Shown: positions 31,500 through 40,585 of the stretch, in pieces
Numbering within the stretch: position 1 is the stretch's first letter
How the letters are laid out: every line of letters begins with the position of its first letter
DNA from: JAAYCT01 sp964499575
Lineage (GTDB): Bacteria; Bacillota; Clostridia; Saccharofermentanales; Saccharofermentanaceae
Direction of reading: 5' to 3'
DNA: 64,000 nt
NCBI GenBank assembly: GCA_964499575.1
Contig: CAZCLK010000002.1
Location: 1-64,000 of the forward strand
Program-made: the position numbers and the translations under genes
Notes under the pieces: generated by a model
Told to the model about the DNA's origin: nothing
Seen by the model: the letters and a program-made list of their open reading frames with translations, nothing else
Database searches by the model: none

Positions 31500-32746
31500 G
31501 AAAGTTTTCCCTCCCCCAGAATCAGTGTCAACGTGATCGTCTCGCCGTGTCTGAAGACGGTCATCTCCATCGTATCCCCCACGGAAAGCGTATCCCGCAG
31601 AGCCAGCAATTCCGTCGTGGTGATCATCTCCTCACCGTTCACGTGCGTAATGATATCTTCGGGCAGAAGACCGGCCTTTTCTGCCGGACCTTCGGCGGTC
31701 ACATCGCGAACATAAAGTCCGATCGGCCAGCCGAATTGCTCCGCGGTAGCCTGATCGACACTGACGACCGTGACCCCGAGAATCGGCCGCCCGGAAACAT
31801 ATCCCTGGTTGATCAGCTCCTCGATGATATTCTTAACGTCATTGATCGGAATGGCAAAGCCGATCCCTTCCGCGCTGTTCATTTTCGCGTTCGTCACGCC
31901 GACAACCTCGCCGTACGAGTTCACAAGTGGGCCGCCCGAATTTCCGTTATTGATCGAAGCGTCCGTCTGTATGAGGCTGTATTTGATGCCATCTATTTCG
32001 AGTTCCCTGTTTACTGCGCTGATCACACCGACTGTGACCGTTCCGGCCAGTTCACCGAACGGATTACCGATCGCGACGGCCAGTTCGCCGACCTGAAGGA
32101 GATCCGAGTCTCCAAGTGTCATCTGCGGGAGTTTGTCGTCCGATTCGATCTTAAGGACCGCGATGTCCATGCGATTATCGGTTCCGATCAAAACGGCCGG
32201 GAACGGATTCTCGAATCCGGGAACCACCACGGATATCTCGGAAGCGCCCGATATCACATGGTAATTGGTGACGATGTAACCGTCCTCGGTGATGATGAAA
32301 CCGGACCCGGACGCCTCGACTACGTCGTCTCCGTACAGCGTTCCGTAGGGAACTTCCGCGATCACCGAAACGGTCGCGGGGCTGACCTTCGACGCGATCT
32401 CGACGGTGCTCATCGCCTTGCGCGAACCGATATCCGGAAGCCTTGTGGCATCCTCGATCGAAAAGTGTTTCTCGTCTGTGTCAGCGGGCAGGGTCTGCTC
32501 CGGGTCGCTCGCGTCCGGCCCGATTTGTTCGGGAGTGGTCTGTCCCGCTTCGTTTTCGATACGACGATCGGTCAGGATGCGTCCAAAGTAAACGCCGGCA
32601 AATACGATCGGCACAAGCAAGAGAAGAGCACAAACGATCGATAAAATAATGACGATCTTATTAGCCTTGCCTTTATTCTTAAGATACTTATTCTCCGGCT
32701 CCGGTTGCCGGTCGTTCAGTTGATTGCCGGATTCATAAAATGTCAT
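31496..32746 (-). CDS. htrA: HtrA/DegP-type serine protease with PDZ domain
   Basis: A 416-residue membrane-anchored protease for quality control of exported proteins. One membrane helix (about 30-55), a linker, then a trypsin-like domain with H163 (TNYHVI), D194 (NRMDIAV) and S270 (GNSGGPL), and a PDZ domain (about 310-410; GLLPEDIITHVNGEEM). The start is ATG at 32746 with GGAGGTG before it; the ATG at 32755 lies before that site. The gene follows a small membrane protein and precedes the overlapping 37-residue peptide. Confidence 0.94.
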   Translation of the reverse strand: MTFYESGNQLNDRQPEPENKYLKNKGKANKIVIILSIVCALLLLVPIVFAGVYFGRILTDRRIENEAGQTTPEQIGPDASDPEQTLPADTDEKHFSIEDATRLPDIGSRKAMSTVEIASKVSPATVSVIAEVPYGTLYGDDVVEASGSGFIITEDGYIVTNYHVISGASEISVVVPGFENPFPAVLIGTDNRMDIAVLKIESDDKLPQMTLGDSDLLQVGELAVAIGNPFGELAGTVTVGVISAVNRELEIDGIKYSLIQTDASINNGNSGGPLVNSYGEVVGVTNAKMNSAEGIGFAIPINDVKNIIEELINQGYVSGRPILGVTVVSVDQATAEQFGWPIGLYVRDVTAEGPAEKAGLLPEDIITHVNGEEMITTTELLALRDTLSVGDTMEMTVFRHGETITLTLILGEGKLS

Positions 32747-32783
32747 GAAAAACACCTCCGTTGTGTTTTGTGGTTTTATATTA

Positions 32784-33116
32784 TCATTCTACGATTTTTC
32801 GCGTTTCTTTTTTCATGAAAATTGCGGCATTATCTTCTTCCTCCGACTTCAGGTCGTAGCCATCCGGCATATCGGAACCGATGTCCGCTTCCTCCCCGAT
32901 ATCCTGCATCGCTCCGCGCCGAACGGCCTTGTGCCGAACGACGATCGTCAGGATCAGAAGGAGCATGGACGTAACGGACATCGCCAGCGCCGTCACGGTC
33001 ACGATCGTCAATCCGACACGGGGGGCCGGAAGGCCGGATGCAATCCGAAACAGGACGAGCGCAAAAATTGCGCAGACCGCCGTTACCAGGCTGTACAGTA
33101 CAATCCTTCGGTTCAT
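32784..33116 (-). CDS. Small two-helix membrane protein, unknown
   Basis: A 110-residue protein with two membrane helices (about 5-27 and 37-60) and a charged cytoplasmic tail rich in Asp/Glu. I recognise no family. The start at 33116 has AGAGGGG about 8 bases before; the in-frame ATG at 33122 is too close to that site. It lies between yigZ and htrA on the same strand, 37 bases before htrA. Confidence 0.6.
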   Translation of the reverse strand: MNRRIVLYSLVTAVCAIFALVLFRIASGLPAPRVGLTIVTVTALAMSVTSMLLLILTIVVRHKAVRRGAMQDIGEEADIGSDMPDGYDLKSEEEDNAAIFMKKETRKIVE

Positions 33117-33192
33117 GGCCATTACCCCTCTTGATACGATCGCCGTATCGGAAGGTCTGTCCGGAGGCAGAAAAAAGAAACCGCGCTCTTCT

Positions 33193-33849
33193 CTAGTCAA
33201 TCGGATGGTCACCCAACCTCTCCCGGATCATTTCCGTGCTGCCGACACACAAAGGCTCCGACCGGCCCGAAGTAATGTCCATACATATGCGAGCCAGGCG
33301 TATCGCATCCTCCTCCGGGCATGAAACCGAGAGGACCGGCAGATCTTCGTACCGGATCCGGTCGACCAAAAAGCCTTCCTTCTCCAGAACGTATTTTAAC
33401 CGCTCGAAAAGCGAAAAATCAACCGTGATTTCGTACGAGCGGGCAACGACAAACGCGCACGGGTTTGCGGCGCTTACGGCCTCCGCCGCAACGCTTCCGT
33501 AGGCGCGCGCCAAACCGCCCGTTCCGAGCTGAATTCCGCCGAAATAACGGGTGACCACGATGATCGAGTCGTCGATATCGTTTTTTCGCAGAGCGTCCAG
33601 AACCGGCATCCCCGCCGTCCCCGACGGCTCCCCGTCGTCGCTGTATTTTTGAAGGATCTCATCGCGGCTGAGTCTCCACGCATAAACGTGGTGCGTCGCG
33701 TCCGGGTATCGTTTGCGAATGGCGTCGATCCGATGTTGCGCGTCCTCCGCGGACCGGATCGGACCGGCTTCGGCGATGAATACGGACTTTCTGATCTCCG
33801 CCCGTACCGTGGAATCCCGGGTTAGCGATATCCAGCCTTCTCTTCTCAA
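33193..33849 (-). CDS. YigZ/IMPACT family protein
   Basis: A 218-residue protein with the conserved YigZ core: H-H-V-Y-A-W, S-D-D-G-E-P-S-G-T-A-G-M-P-V-L, and V-V-T-R-Y-F-G-G-I-Q-L-G-T-G-G-L, followed by the small C-terminal ferredoxin-like domain. Members link to ribosome function or proline metabolism; the exact role is unsettled. The start is TTG at 33849, directly after the Nudix stop, with AAGGAG nine bases upstream. Confidence 0.9.
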   Translation of the reverse strand: MRREGWISLTRDSTVRAEIRKSVFIAEAGPIRSAEDAQHRIDAIRKRYPDATHHVYAWRLSRDEILQKYSDDGEPSGTAGMPVLDALRKNDIDDSIIVVTRYFGGIQLGTGGLARAYGSVAAEAVSAANPCAFVVARSYEITVDFSLFERLKYVLEKEGFLVDRIRYEDLPVLSVSCPEEDAIRLARICMDITSGRSEPLCVGSTEMIRERLGDHPID

Positions 33850-34263
33850 TCAGACCAGCTCCTTATAGCGCTGGTACGACATCATCAGAAGAGATTTGTC
33901 CTGGCTGTATGTAACCTTTTCGAGCGCTTCCTTTACCGGGAAAAACTTCCCGTCCGAAAAGTTCTGCGAGGGATTGGGTGTCACTTCGGGACTTTCCGCC
34001 TGCATGATGTACCATACTATTTTATTACATACCGGCTTCTGGCGGGTGACGGAGTAAAACTCATAGTTGGTCCGACCGGCGGGAGAAAGGATCCGTGCCT
34101 TGACTCCGGCTTCGTAGGACACTCGGTCCAGCGCGACGTCGTCGGGCTTTTCGACCGAACGGATCACGCCCTTGGGGAAGCACCACTCATCCTTCTCGTT
34201 TTTCAAAAGAAGCACCGAGTCCTCGTAGAATACAACGCCCCCCGAACAATTTCGAACCAGCAT
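33850..34263 (-). CDS. Nudix-fold protein with an altered catalytic box
   Basis: A 137-residue protein with Nudix architecture. The box should read G-x5-E-x7-R-E-U-x-E-E-x-G-U. Here G32, E38, E51 and G53 fit, but the R-E pair is D46-R47 and the first Glu of E-E is Tyr50, so two of the three metal-binding glutamates are missing. It may therefore not hydrolyse nucleotides and could bind a ligand instead. The start at 34263 follows GGAGG by 8 bases; the frame is open to 34314. It is co-transcribed with yigZ. Confidence 0.75.
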   Translation of the reverse strand: MLVRNCSGGVVFYEDSVLLLKNEKDEWCFPKGVIRSVEKPDDVALDRVSYEAGVKARILSPAGRTNYEFYSVTRQKPVCNKIVWYIMQAESPEVTPNPSQNFSDGKFFPVKEALEKVTYSQDKSLLMMSYQRYKELV

Positions 34264-34414
34264 ATCTTCTTCCTCCCCGTCATTGCCTTCGCTCACGTGG
34301 ATACATTGTATCACGCGGGTTTTATAAATCCAACAGAATCAACGGCGCGGACGAGGTTTCGAGGCGGGACAACAAAGGGTTCGATATCCGGATCGGGCCG
34401 CACCCGGTGCTCCC

Positions 34415-34443
34415 TTGTTGCGGCGTTTCATATCCGATATAAT
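34415..34443 (+). promoter_or_regulatory. Promoter of the DUF4015 gene
   Basis: TTGTTG (34415-34420), a 17-base spacer and TATAAT (34438-34443). The leader is about 38 nt. Confidence 0.75.
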
Positions 34444-34487
34444 GATTTGATAGTGTTCAGTTGCTCACGGATCGCGGGGTATCGTTC

Positions 34488-35840
34488 ATGAGATACGACC
34501 AATACAACCCTCAGCTGTCCCCTTATTCCGGCGGTTCCAGACGGAGACGCCGTAGGGTCGCCGGGTGTTTGCGCACATTTATCATGGCGATGACCGTGTT
34601 GATTGTCGCGGTCTCCTGCGTTCTTTTCTGGCAGCTTTTTCTGGAGGACAGAATCCAGCCCGTCAGCAGTTACTTCACAAAAAAGACCACCGCGGCAACG
34701 ACCGAAGGAACAACGGTCTCCGCGGTAACACCCGTCCCGACGCCGCTGCCCGAGATTGAAGAGCTTCTTCCCTATTCGGAAATCGTCGAGAAGTATTTCG
34801 GTCCTTTGCCGACACCGGAATTCCGGACCGAATTGAAGCGAAGAGAAGTACGCGCTCTTTATGCGGGAACCGTCGATAAACTGGACAGTAATATCGCGCT
34901 TGCCGGGAACTCCGAAATCAACGCGCTGGTCGTTGACCTGAAAGAATCCTACGGCATTCCGTTTAATACGCAAAACGCGCTCGCGCTCTCCATCGGCGAT
35001 GTCGCTCCCGAGTATAATCTGTCCTCCGTCGTTGATAAATGTCACGAAAAGGATATCTGGGTAATCGGGCGTATCGTCTGTTTCAAGGATCCCGGTCTGG
35101 CATCGGCATATCCGGAATTCAGCATACAGGACGAGGAGGGCAATGCATTGCGCTTTACGCTGGAAGGCGGTCTGAAGTTTGCCAATCCCTATAACCCCGA
35201 AGTTTGGGATTACTATATTGATCTGGCGATCGAAGCGATCGAGATGGGTGTCGATGAAATCCAGTTCGATTATGTACGCTTCCCGACCGGCGACACGCAG
35301 TCCGGAAACGTTCCGTATTTCGGCCCCGCAGAAACTACGCCCAAGAAATCCGAGGCGATCAACCGTTTCCTGCAAACGGCGCGAATCCGCATTCAGGACA
35401 CTTACGGAGTGCCGGTATCCGCGGATGTTTTCGCGATCGTATTGACGAACGCCGTCGACCGCGAGATCATCGGTCAGGACTGGCCGACGATCGGGTTGAC
35501 CGGCATCGATTCGGTCTGTCCCATGATCTATCACGACCTTTACGCCAGAGGTTTCATTCTTAATAACCGGATTTATGAATCGCCGGATCTTTACCCGTAC
35601 GATATTATTTACAACGCCCTGACCGTCGGAAAGCAGAATGCCCCGTCGGAGGGATTCAGCGTCATCCGCCCTTATCTCAAGGCCTACACCGCTTCCTGGC
35701 TGGGAAACGGAAGATACCTGAATTACGGTCACGAAGAGATCAATGCGCAGATTCGAGCCTTGGAGGATGCGGGGTACAGCGAGTTTGTCCTGTGGAATGC
35801 CAATAACGAATATCCTGAAGGCACTTATCACGGAAATTAA
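34488..35840 (+). CDS. Putative glycoside hydrolase, DUF4015 family
   Basis: A 450-residue protein with one membrane helix near 25-45, a Thr-rich spacer, and a TIM-barrel-like domain of the DUF4015 family (putative glycosyl hydrolase). Marks include R-A-L-Y-A-G-T near 115, V-V-D-L-K-E-S near 145, the strand V-D-E-I-Q-F-D-Y-V-R-F-P-T near 262, and V-C-P-M-I-Y-H near 345. It is probably anchored outside the membrane; substrate is unknown. The ATG at 34488 is preferred over TTG 34461, though the upstream GGGGTATC is a modest ribosome site. Confidence 0.8.
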   Translation: MRYDQYNPQLSPYSGGSRRRRRRVAGCLRTFIMAMTVLIVAVSCVLFWQLFLEDRIQPVSSYFTKKTTAATTEGTTVSAVTPVPTPLPEIEELLPYSEIVEKYFGPLPTPEFRTELKRREVRALYAGTVDKLDSNIALAGNSEINALVVDLKESYGIPFNTQNALALSIGDVAPEYNLSSVVDKCHEKDIWVIGRIVCFKDPGLASAYPEFSIQDEEGNALRFTLEGGLKFANPYNPEVWDYYIDLAIEAIEMGVDEIQFDYVRFPTGDTQSGNVPYFGPAETTPKKSEAINRFLQTARIRIQDTYGVPVSADVFAIVLTNAVDREIIGQDWPTIGLTGIDSVCPMIYHDLYARGFILNNRIYESPDLYPYDIIYNALTVGKQNAPSEGFSVIRPYLKAYTASWLGNGRYLNYGHEEINAQIRALEDAGYSEFVLWNANNEYPEGTYHGN

Positions 35841-35882
35841 TCCGTTTCCGGAATACGATAGCCTCTCCGCCATGTTTTGTTA

Positions 35883-35919
35883 AAAAGATAAGCCTCCCCA
35901 CACGTTGTGCGGGGAGGCT
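35883..35919 (-). terminator. Terminator between the DUF4015 gene and serS
   Basis: AGCCTCCCC (35891-35899) pairs with GGGGAGGCT (35911-35919), with an inner CAC/GTG stem. Read leftward it is followed by TATCTTTTT, which suits serS; on the top strand it could also stop the DUF4015 transcript. Confidence 0.8.
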
Positions 35920-35946
35920 CTATTGATTCCTCTGCCATGTGACCGG

Positions 35947-37239
35947 TTAAGTCAGCGGCGCGATCCGCTCCCGTCCGCCCATCCATTTGCGCAAGACCTC
36001 CGGAATGATGACACTTCCGTCCTCCTGCTGATACTGCTCGACGATCGCCGGCAGGATCCGGCTGGTCGCAAGCCCCGAGGCGTTGAGTGTGTGTAAAAAT
36101 TCCGGTGATTTTCCGTCGGCGCGACGGAACTTCATATTGCCTCTTCGCGCCTGGAAATCGCCGGCATTTGAGGCCGAGCTGACTTCTTTATAATCGTTCA
36201 TCGAAGGAATCCAGATCTCGATATCGTAGGTCTTCATCATCGACGCGGAGCAATCGGCGGCCGCGAGTTTACTGATGCGGTAATGGAGCCCCAGGCCGCC
36301 CACAAGCGCGGCGGCTTTCGCGACAAGCTCCTGAAGCGCCTGCTCGGAATCTTCCGGGCGGGTATACTGAAACATCTCGATCTTGTTGAACTGATGTCCG
36401 CGGATCATGCCGCGCTCCTCGGCGCGGTAGGAGCCCGCTTCCTTGCGGTAACAAGGCGTATACGCGAAATATTTGAGCGGAAGGTCCGTTTCGTTCAGTA
36501 TTTCGTCACGATGCAGATTGACAAGCGCGGTCTCGGCAGTCGGAAGCATGAAGTGCGTAAAGCCCTCCGGAGCTTCCCGGTCGAGGATCTGATAGACCTC
36601 ATCCTTGAACTTCGGAAACTGACCCGCTGTGTATCCGCAAGCGGCACCCAGCATGTGCGGCGGCAGGATGAACTCGTAGCCGTCCTTCAGATGCGTCTCG
36701 ATAAAGTAGGACAGTAATGCCCACTCCATCAAGGCGCCGTCCTTTCGGTACATCCAGAAACCGTTGCCCGAGAGCTTGGTCCCGCGCACGTAGTCGATCA
36801 TTCCGAGCGACTCGACCAGATCGACGTGGTGTTTGGGTGCAAAGTCGAATTCCGGCTTATCGCCGACAACGGAAATAACCTCATTCTTTTCCTTGCCTCC
36901 GGCGACGACATCATCCGCGGGAATATTCGGAAGGCCCATTAGAAAATCATTCTGCCGCTGATCGAGTTCGCCGAGTTTCTCGTCCAGGACGCGGATCTCT
37001 TCGGCCAAATCCTTCATCCCGGCGAAAACAGCCGTAACATCCTGCCCCTCTTTCTTCATACGGGGAATATCGGCGCTGACCTTGTTGCGTCTGGCCTTCA
37101 GCGCCTCGACGGAGCCGATGATCTCCCTTCTTTCCTTATCCGAATTTAAAAAATCGGAAAAGTCGACGACGCAGCCCTTCTTCAAAAGCTTAGCGGCCAT
37201 TTCCTCGGGATGATTGCGGATCCGGTTGATATCAAGCAT
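35947..37239 (-). CDS. serS: Seryl-tRNA synthetase
   Basis: A 430-residue class II synthetase: an N-terminal coiled-coil tRNA-binding arm (about 1-110) opening MLDINRIRNHPEEMAAKL, then a catalytic domain with motif 2 around C-Y-R-K-E-A-G-S-Y-R-A-E-E-R-G and motif 3 near the C-terminus (N-A-S-G-L-A-T-S-R). Length is normal. The start at 37239 follows GGAGG by 7 bases. It is monocistronic. Confidence 0.97.
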   Translation of the reverse strand: MLDINRIRNHPEEMAAKLLKKGCVVDFSDFLNSDKERREIIGSVEALKARRNKVSADIPRMKKEGQDVTAVFAGMKDLAEEIRVLDEKLGELDQRQNDFLMGLPNIPADDVVAGGKEKNEVISVVGDKPEFDFAPKHHVDLVESLGMIDYVRGTKLSGNGFWMYRKDGALMEWALLSYFIETHLKDGYEFILPPHMLGAACGYTAGQFPKFKDEVYQILDREAPEGFTHFMLPTAETALVNLHRDEILNETDLPLKYFAYTPCYRKEAGSYRAEERGMIRGHQFNKIEMFQYTRPEDSEQALQELVAKAAALVGGLGLHYRISKLAAADCSASMMKTYDIEIWIPSMNDYKEVSSASNAGDFQARRGNMKFRRADGKSPEFLHTLNASGLATSRILPAIVEQYQQEDGSVIIPEVLRKWMGGRERIAPLT

Positions 37240-37269
37240 AAAATCGCCTCCATTTCGGTCGATGGGGGT

Positions 37270-37275
37270 ATTATA
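37270..37275 (-). promoter_or_regulatory. -10 element of serS
   Basis: Read leftward, TATAAT ends 30 bases before the start, so the leader is about 24 nt, too short for a T-box. The -35 is poor. Confidence 0.55.
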
Positions 37276-37424
37276 ACGCATTGTGCGCCGATAGAAAATA
37301 ACGACACGCGACGCACCCCGAAAAACACACTTCCGATTACCGCGCATCCGCTCGTCTTTTTTGCGATTTTAACAAAAAACGCTAAAATATCATTCACTTA
37401 TATGTGTTTATTGCTTATAATGTT

Positions 37425-37452
37425 TTGAGATTCGATCCTGTTCGAGTATTAT
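37425..37452 (+). promoter_or_regulatory. Candidate promoter of the rnf operon
   Basis: TTGAGA (37425-37430), 16 bases and TATTAT (37447-37452). A second TATAAT lies at 37416-37421. Confidence 0.55.
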
Positions 37453-37488
37453 GACATTAAATTCCACACACACATGGGAGGCGATTTT

Positions 37489-38907
37489 TTGGCCGGTGTT
37501 TTCACTTTTCGCGGAGGAGTCCATCCCAAACATAACAAGAACACGGATGTGCTCCCTTCCATTCGACTCACTGATTTCCCCGAAGTAGACATTTCCCTTC
37601 ATCAGCAAATCGGGCCTCCCTGTACAAGCGTAGTCGCTCCCGGCGACTATGTTTATGTCGGGCAGGTCATCGCCCGTTCGGATCATCCGATGGCCGTGCC
37701 GATTCATTCGAGTGTATCGGGAACCGTCAAGGAGATCCACCACGTCGTATCACCGGTCGGCGAGCCGATCGAATCGATCCGGATCGAATCGGACGGTAAG
37801 TATATTGACGATCCGGGCCTCGCTCCCCCGGTCATCGAGTCCAGGGAAGACTTCATCGCAGCCGTCCGCGCATCCGGTCTGGTCGGCTTGGGCGGAGCGG
37901 CTTTCCCGACACATGTTAAGCTCAACCCGCCCGCGGGCAAGAAACCGGATGTTCTTCTTATCAACGCGGCGGAGTGCGAACCCTATATCACCTCCGACTA
38001 CCGGATGATCTGTGAGAACCCCGATCAGATCATCGACGGCATCCTTGCCGTGATGAAATGGATCGATATTCCGACCGCCATCATCGGTTACGAGGACAAT
38101 AAGCCCCTCGTCAACCGGATCTTCGATCACGAGCTCGGTAAAAGGGCGTTTAAAACCGGCGAGAAGCATGATATCCACATCCTGAAAATGAAGACCGTTT
38201 ATCCTCAGGGCGCGGAGAAAATGTTCATCTATGCACTGACCGGCCGTAAGGTTCCTCCGGGCAAGCTCCCGCATGATGTCGGTGTTCTGTGCATGAACGT
38301 ATCGACCGTCCGGTGGATCGGGCTGTACCTGAAGACCGGCATGCCCCTTACGAGAAGGCGTATTACATTGGACGGGAGCGCCCTCAATATCCACGGTAAT
38401 TTCAACGTTCCGGTCGGAGCGCGGATTCAGGACATTATCGAAGCGGCCGGAGGCCTTCGCGAGGAGCCGACCAAGATCCTGATGGGCGGACCGATGATGG
38501 GCATCGCTTTGGATCGCATTGACTGCGGTATCATCAAGGCGAATAACGCGATATTGGTTTTCGGCAGTAAAGAAACCCGCGTCCCGCCGGAATCCGCGTG
38601 TATTCGCTGTGCCCGTTGCGTCATGTCCTGTCCGATGTCCCTTCTTCCGAACGGCATTGATCAGGCGGCAAGAAGGAAAGACCTGGAGCAATTGAATTAT
38701 TTCCGCGTGATGGATTGTATCGAATGCGGATGTTGTACCTATTCCTGTCCGGCAAAGCGATTCCTGAATCAAAGCATCAGCAGCGGCAAGAAGCAGATTC
38801 GCGCCGAGAAGGAACGCTACGCTCAGGAACAAAGACTTCTGGCCGCTTCACAAAAGGCATCTTCGGGAAAGGAGGCGCAGGACAATCCGCTATCCCCGAT
38901 CGGATAG
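37489..38907 (+). CDS. rnfC: Electron transport complex subunit RnfC
   Basis: A 472-residue peripheral subunit of the ferredoxin:NAD+ oxidoreductase (Rnf) that carries NADH and FMN sites and two [4Fe-4S] clusters. It opens G-V-F-T-F-R-G-G-V-H-P; a flavin-type G-x-G-G-A-A-F-P motif near 135; and two cysteine clusters near the C-terminus (CIRCARCVMSCP, CIECGCCTYSCP). The start is most likely TTG at 37489, which stands 7 bases behind GGGAGG; an ATG at 37474 lies before that site. It is first in rnfCDGEAB. Confidence 0.94.
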   Translation: MAGVFTFRGGVHPKHNKNTDVLPSIRLTDFPEVDISLHQQIGPPCTSVVAPGDYVYVGQVIARSDHPMAVPIHSSVSGTVKEIHHVVSPVGEPIESIRIESDGKYIDDPGLAPPVIESREDFIAAVRASGLVGLGGAAFPTHVKLNPPAGKKPDVLLINAAECEPYITSDYRMICENPDQIIDGILAVMKWIDIPTAIIGYEDNKPLVNRIFDHELGKRAFKTGEKHDIHILKMKTVYPQGAEKMFIYALTGRKVPPGKLPHDVGVLCMNVSTVRWIGLYLKTGMPLTRRRITLDGSALNIHGNFNVPVGARIQDIIEAAGGLREEPTKILMGGPMMGIALDRIDCGIIKANNAILVFGSKETRVPPESACIRCARCVMSCPMSLLPNGIDQAARRKDLEQLNYFRVMDCIECGCCTYSCPAKRFLNQSISSGKKQIRAEKERYAQEQRLLAASQKASSGKEAQDNPLSPIG

Positions 38908-38931
38908 GCTTGTCTTGCCTGCACAGATAAA

Positions 38932-40008
38932 ATGAAATTGCAGGTATCCAATTCGCCCCACATCCGTGATAAGGCGACAACCGCATCCATCATGAGGGAC
39001 GTGGTCATCGCCCTTCTGCCGGCGTGCGTAGCGTCGGGATTCATATTCGGAATTCGCGCTGTGGTCGTCATCCTGGTCTCCGTGTTGAGCTGTGTGGTCT
39101 CCGAGTATATCTCCCGTAAAGTCATGAAGCGCGAAAACACGATCCTTGATTTCTCGGCGGTCGTCACCGGCATACTGCTGGCTTTGAACCTTCCGCCGAC
39201 CTTGCCGATGTATATGGTCGTCCTCGGGGCAGTTTTCGCGATCGTCGTCGTCAAGCAGATGTTCGGCGGACTCGGAAATAACTTCGTAAATCCCGCTTTG
39301 GCGGCGCGTATCTTTCTTGTGATCGCTTTCCCCAAGCAGATGACGTTCTGGACGGTCCGCGAAGGGGCTTTTTCCTTCTTCGATTCGTTCCTGGGAAACG
39401 ACATGGTGTCTTCCGCGACGCCGCTGGCTCAGATGCGCGGAGCAGTAGCGACTTCCGCCGTCTCCTCCGCGACACCGATTCAGGAGACCGCCACACTTCC
39501 CTCTCTGTTGTCTCTATTCCTCGGACAGAAGGCCGGATGTATCGGCGAGGTCTGTATCCTGGCACTCCTGATCGGCGCCGCATATCTTTTCGCACGAAAG
39601 GTCATCGTACCGTGGATTCCTTTGGCGTACATCGGATCCTTTACCCTACTGGTGATGATCTTCGGGCACACACCGCTTTTCGAGGCGGCTCGCTATGATC
39701 CTTTGTCGGCGGATGTCTGGGCAAGCGCGTTGTACGAACCGGCGTTCATGCTTCTTTCGGGCGGGCTGATCATCGGAGCCTTCTTCATGGCGACGGATTA
39801 TGTCACTTCTCCGGTCACCACGACGGGACGTCTCCTGTTCGGCCTCGGATGCGGTATTCTGACATTCCTGATCCGCTACTACGGAAACATGGCCGAGGGG
39901 GTGTCTTTTTCGATCATTATTATGAACATCCTGACTCCGCACATTGACCGGCTTACCATGAGTAAGCCCTTCGGCGAAAGGAGTGTGAAGAAGAATGCAA
40001 CAGTATAA
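38932..40008 (+). CDS. rnfD: Electron transport complex subunit RnfD
   Basis: A 358-residue integral membrane subunit with about nine to ten helices. It has the covalent flavin site S-S-A-T-P-L near residue 160, where the threonine carries FMN through a phosphodiester bond. It moves electrons across the membrane together with RnfG. No strong ribosome site precedes the ATG, so coupling to rnfC is likely. It overlaps rnfG by 14 bases. Confidence 0.94.
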   Translation: MKLQVSNSPHIRDKATTASIMRDVVIALLPACVASGFIFGIRAVVVILVSVLSCVVSEYISRKVMKRENTILDFSAVVTGILLALNLPPTLPMYMVVLGAVFAIVVVKQMFGGLGNNFVNPALAARIFLVIAFPKQMTFWTVREGAFSFFDSFLGNDMVSSATPLAQMRGAVATSAVSSATPIQETATLPSLLSLFLGQKAGCIGEVCILALLIGAAYLFARKVIVPWIPLAYIGSFTLLVMIFGHTPLFEAARYDPLSADVWASALYEPAFMLLSGGLIIGAFFMATDYVTSPVTTTGRLLFGLGCGILTFLIRYYGNMAEGVSFSIIIMNILTPHIDRLTMSKPFGERSVKKNATV

Positions 40009-40585
40009 GCGTTTCCTTCCCGCCATCACCCTGACGGCGATATGTCTGGTGTGCGCTTTTCTTCTGGCATTGACCTATGAATTCACCCGGGGTCCGATCG
40101 CCGAGCAGGAAGCAGCGGCGGCGTTCGAACGGATGTCCGGTATTTTCCCGGAAGGTCAAACATTCAACCCCGTTGAAATCGACGAGTACCTGAAGGAATC
40201 CATGACGGAAGCCGGGTGCGAATGCGACGAAATCCACGAAGCACTGGATGCAAACGGGAATGTACTGGGGTACGTTTTTGTGACCCGAAGCTTCGGGTAC
40301 GCCGGAAATGTTATCGTGACCTCCGGATTCGCGCCGGACGGTTCGGTCATTCAAGTGATCGCGACCGCTCCGGACGAGACCCCCAAGCTCGGAAAAGAAG
40401 TTGAAAACCGTTCCTTTACGGATCCGTTCAGCGAACTCACAGCCGGGGAACACGCCGGCGGGGATTCCGGCAAGGTGCAAATGATTTCCGGCGCGACAAT
40501 ATCCTCCAAGGCCGCCTGCAGTGCTTTCAATAAGGCTGTTGATGCCTTCTATATGCTTTCGGAGAAAGGGGTGATCGGATCATGA
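39995..40585 (+). CDS. rnfG: Electron transport complex subunit RnfG
   Basis: A 196-residue protein: one N-terminal membrane helix (about 8-28), an extracellular FMN-binding domain with the covalent-FMN motif S-G-A-T (residues near 167), preceded by I and followed by I-S-S. AAGGAG precedes the ATG at 39995. It sits between rnfD and rnfE, overlapping both (14 and 4 bases). Confidence 0.94.
   Translation: MQQYKRFLPAITLTAICLVCAFLLALTYEFTRGPIAEQEAAAAFERMSGIFPEGQTFNPVEIDEYLKESMTEAGCECDEIHEALDANGNVLGYVFVTRSFGYAGNVIVTSGFAPDGSVIQVIATAPDETPKLGKEVENRSFTDPFSELTAGEHAGGDSGKVQMISGATISSKAACSAFNKAVDAFYMLSEKGVIGS

Noticed and set aside
37240..37440. T-box leader before serS
   Set aside because: The -10 element leaves only about 24 nt of leader, and no T-box sequence or antiterminator was seen.
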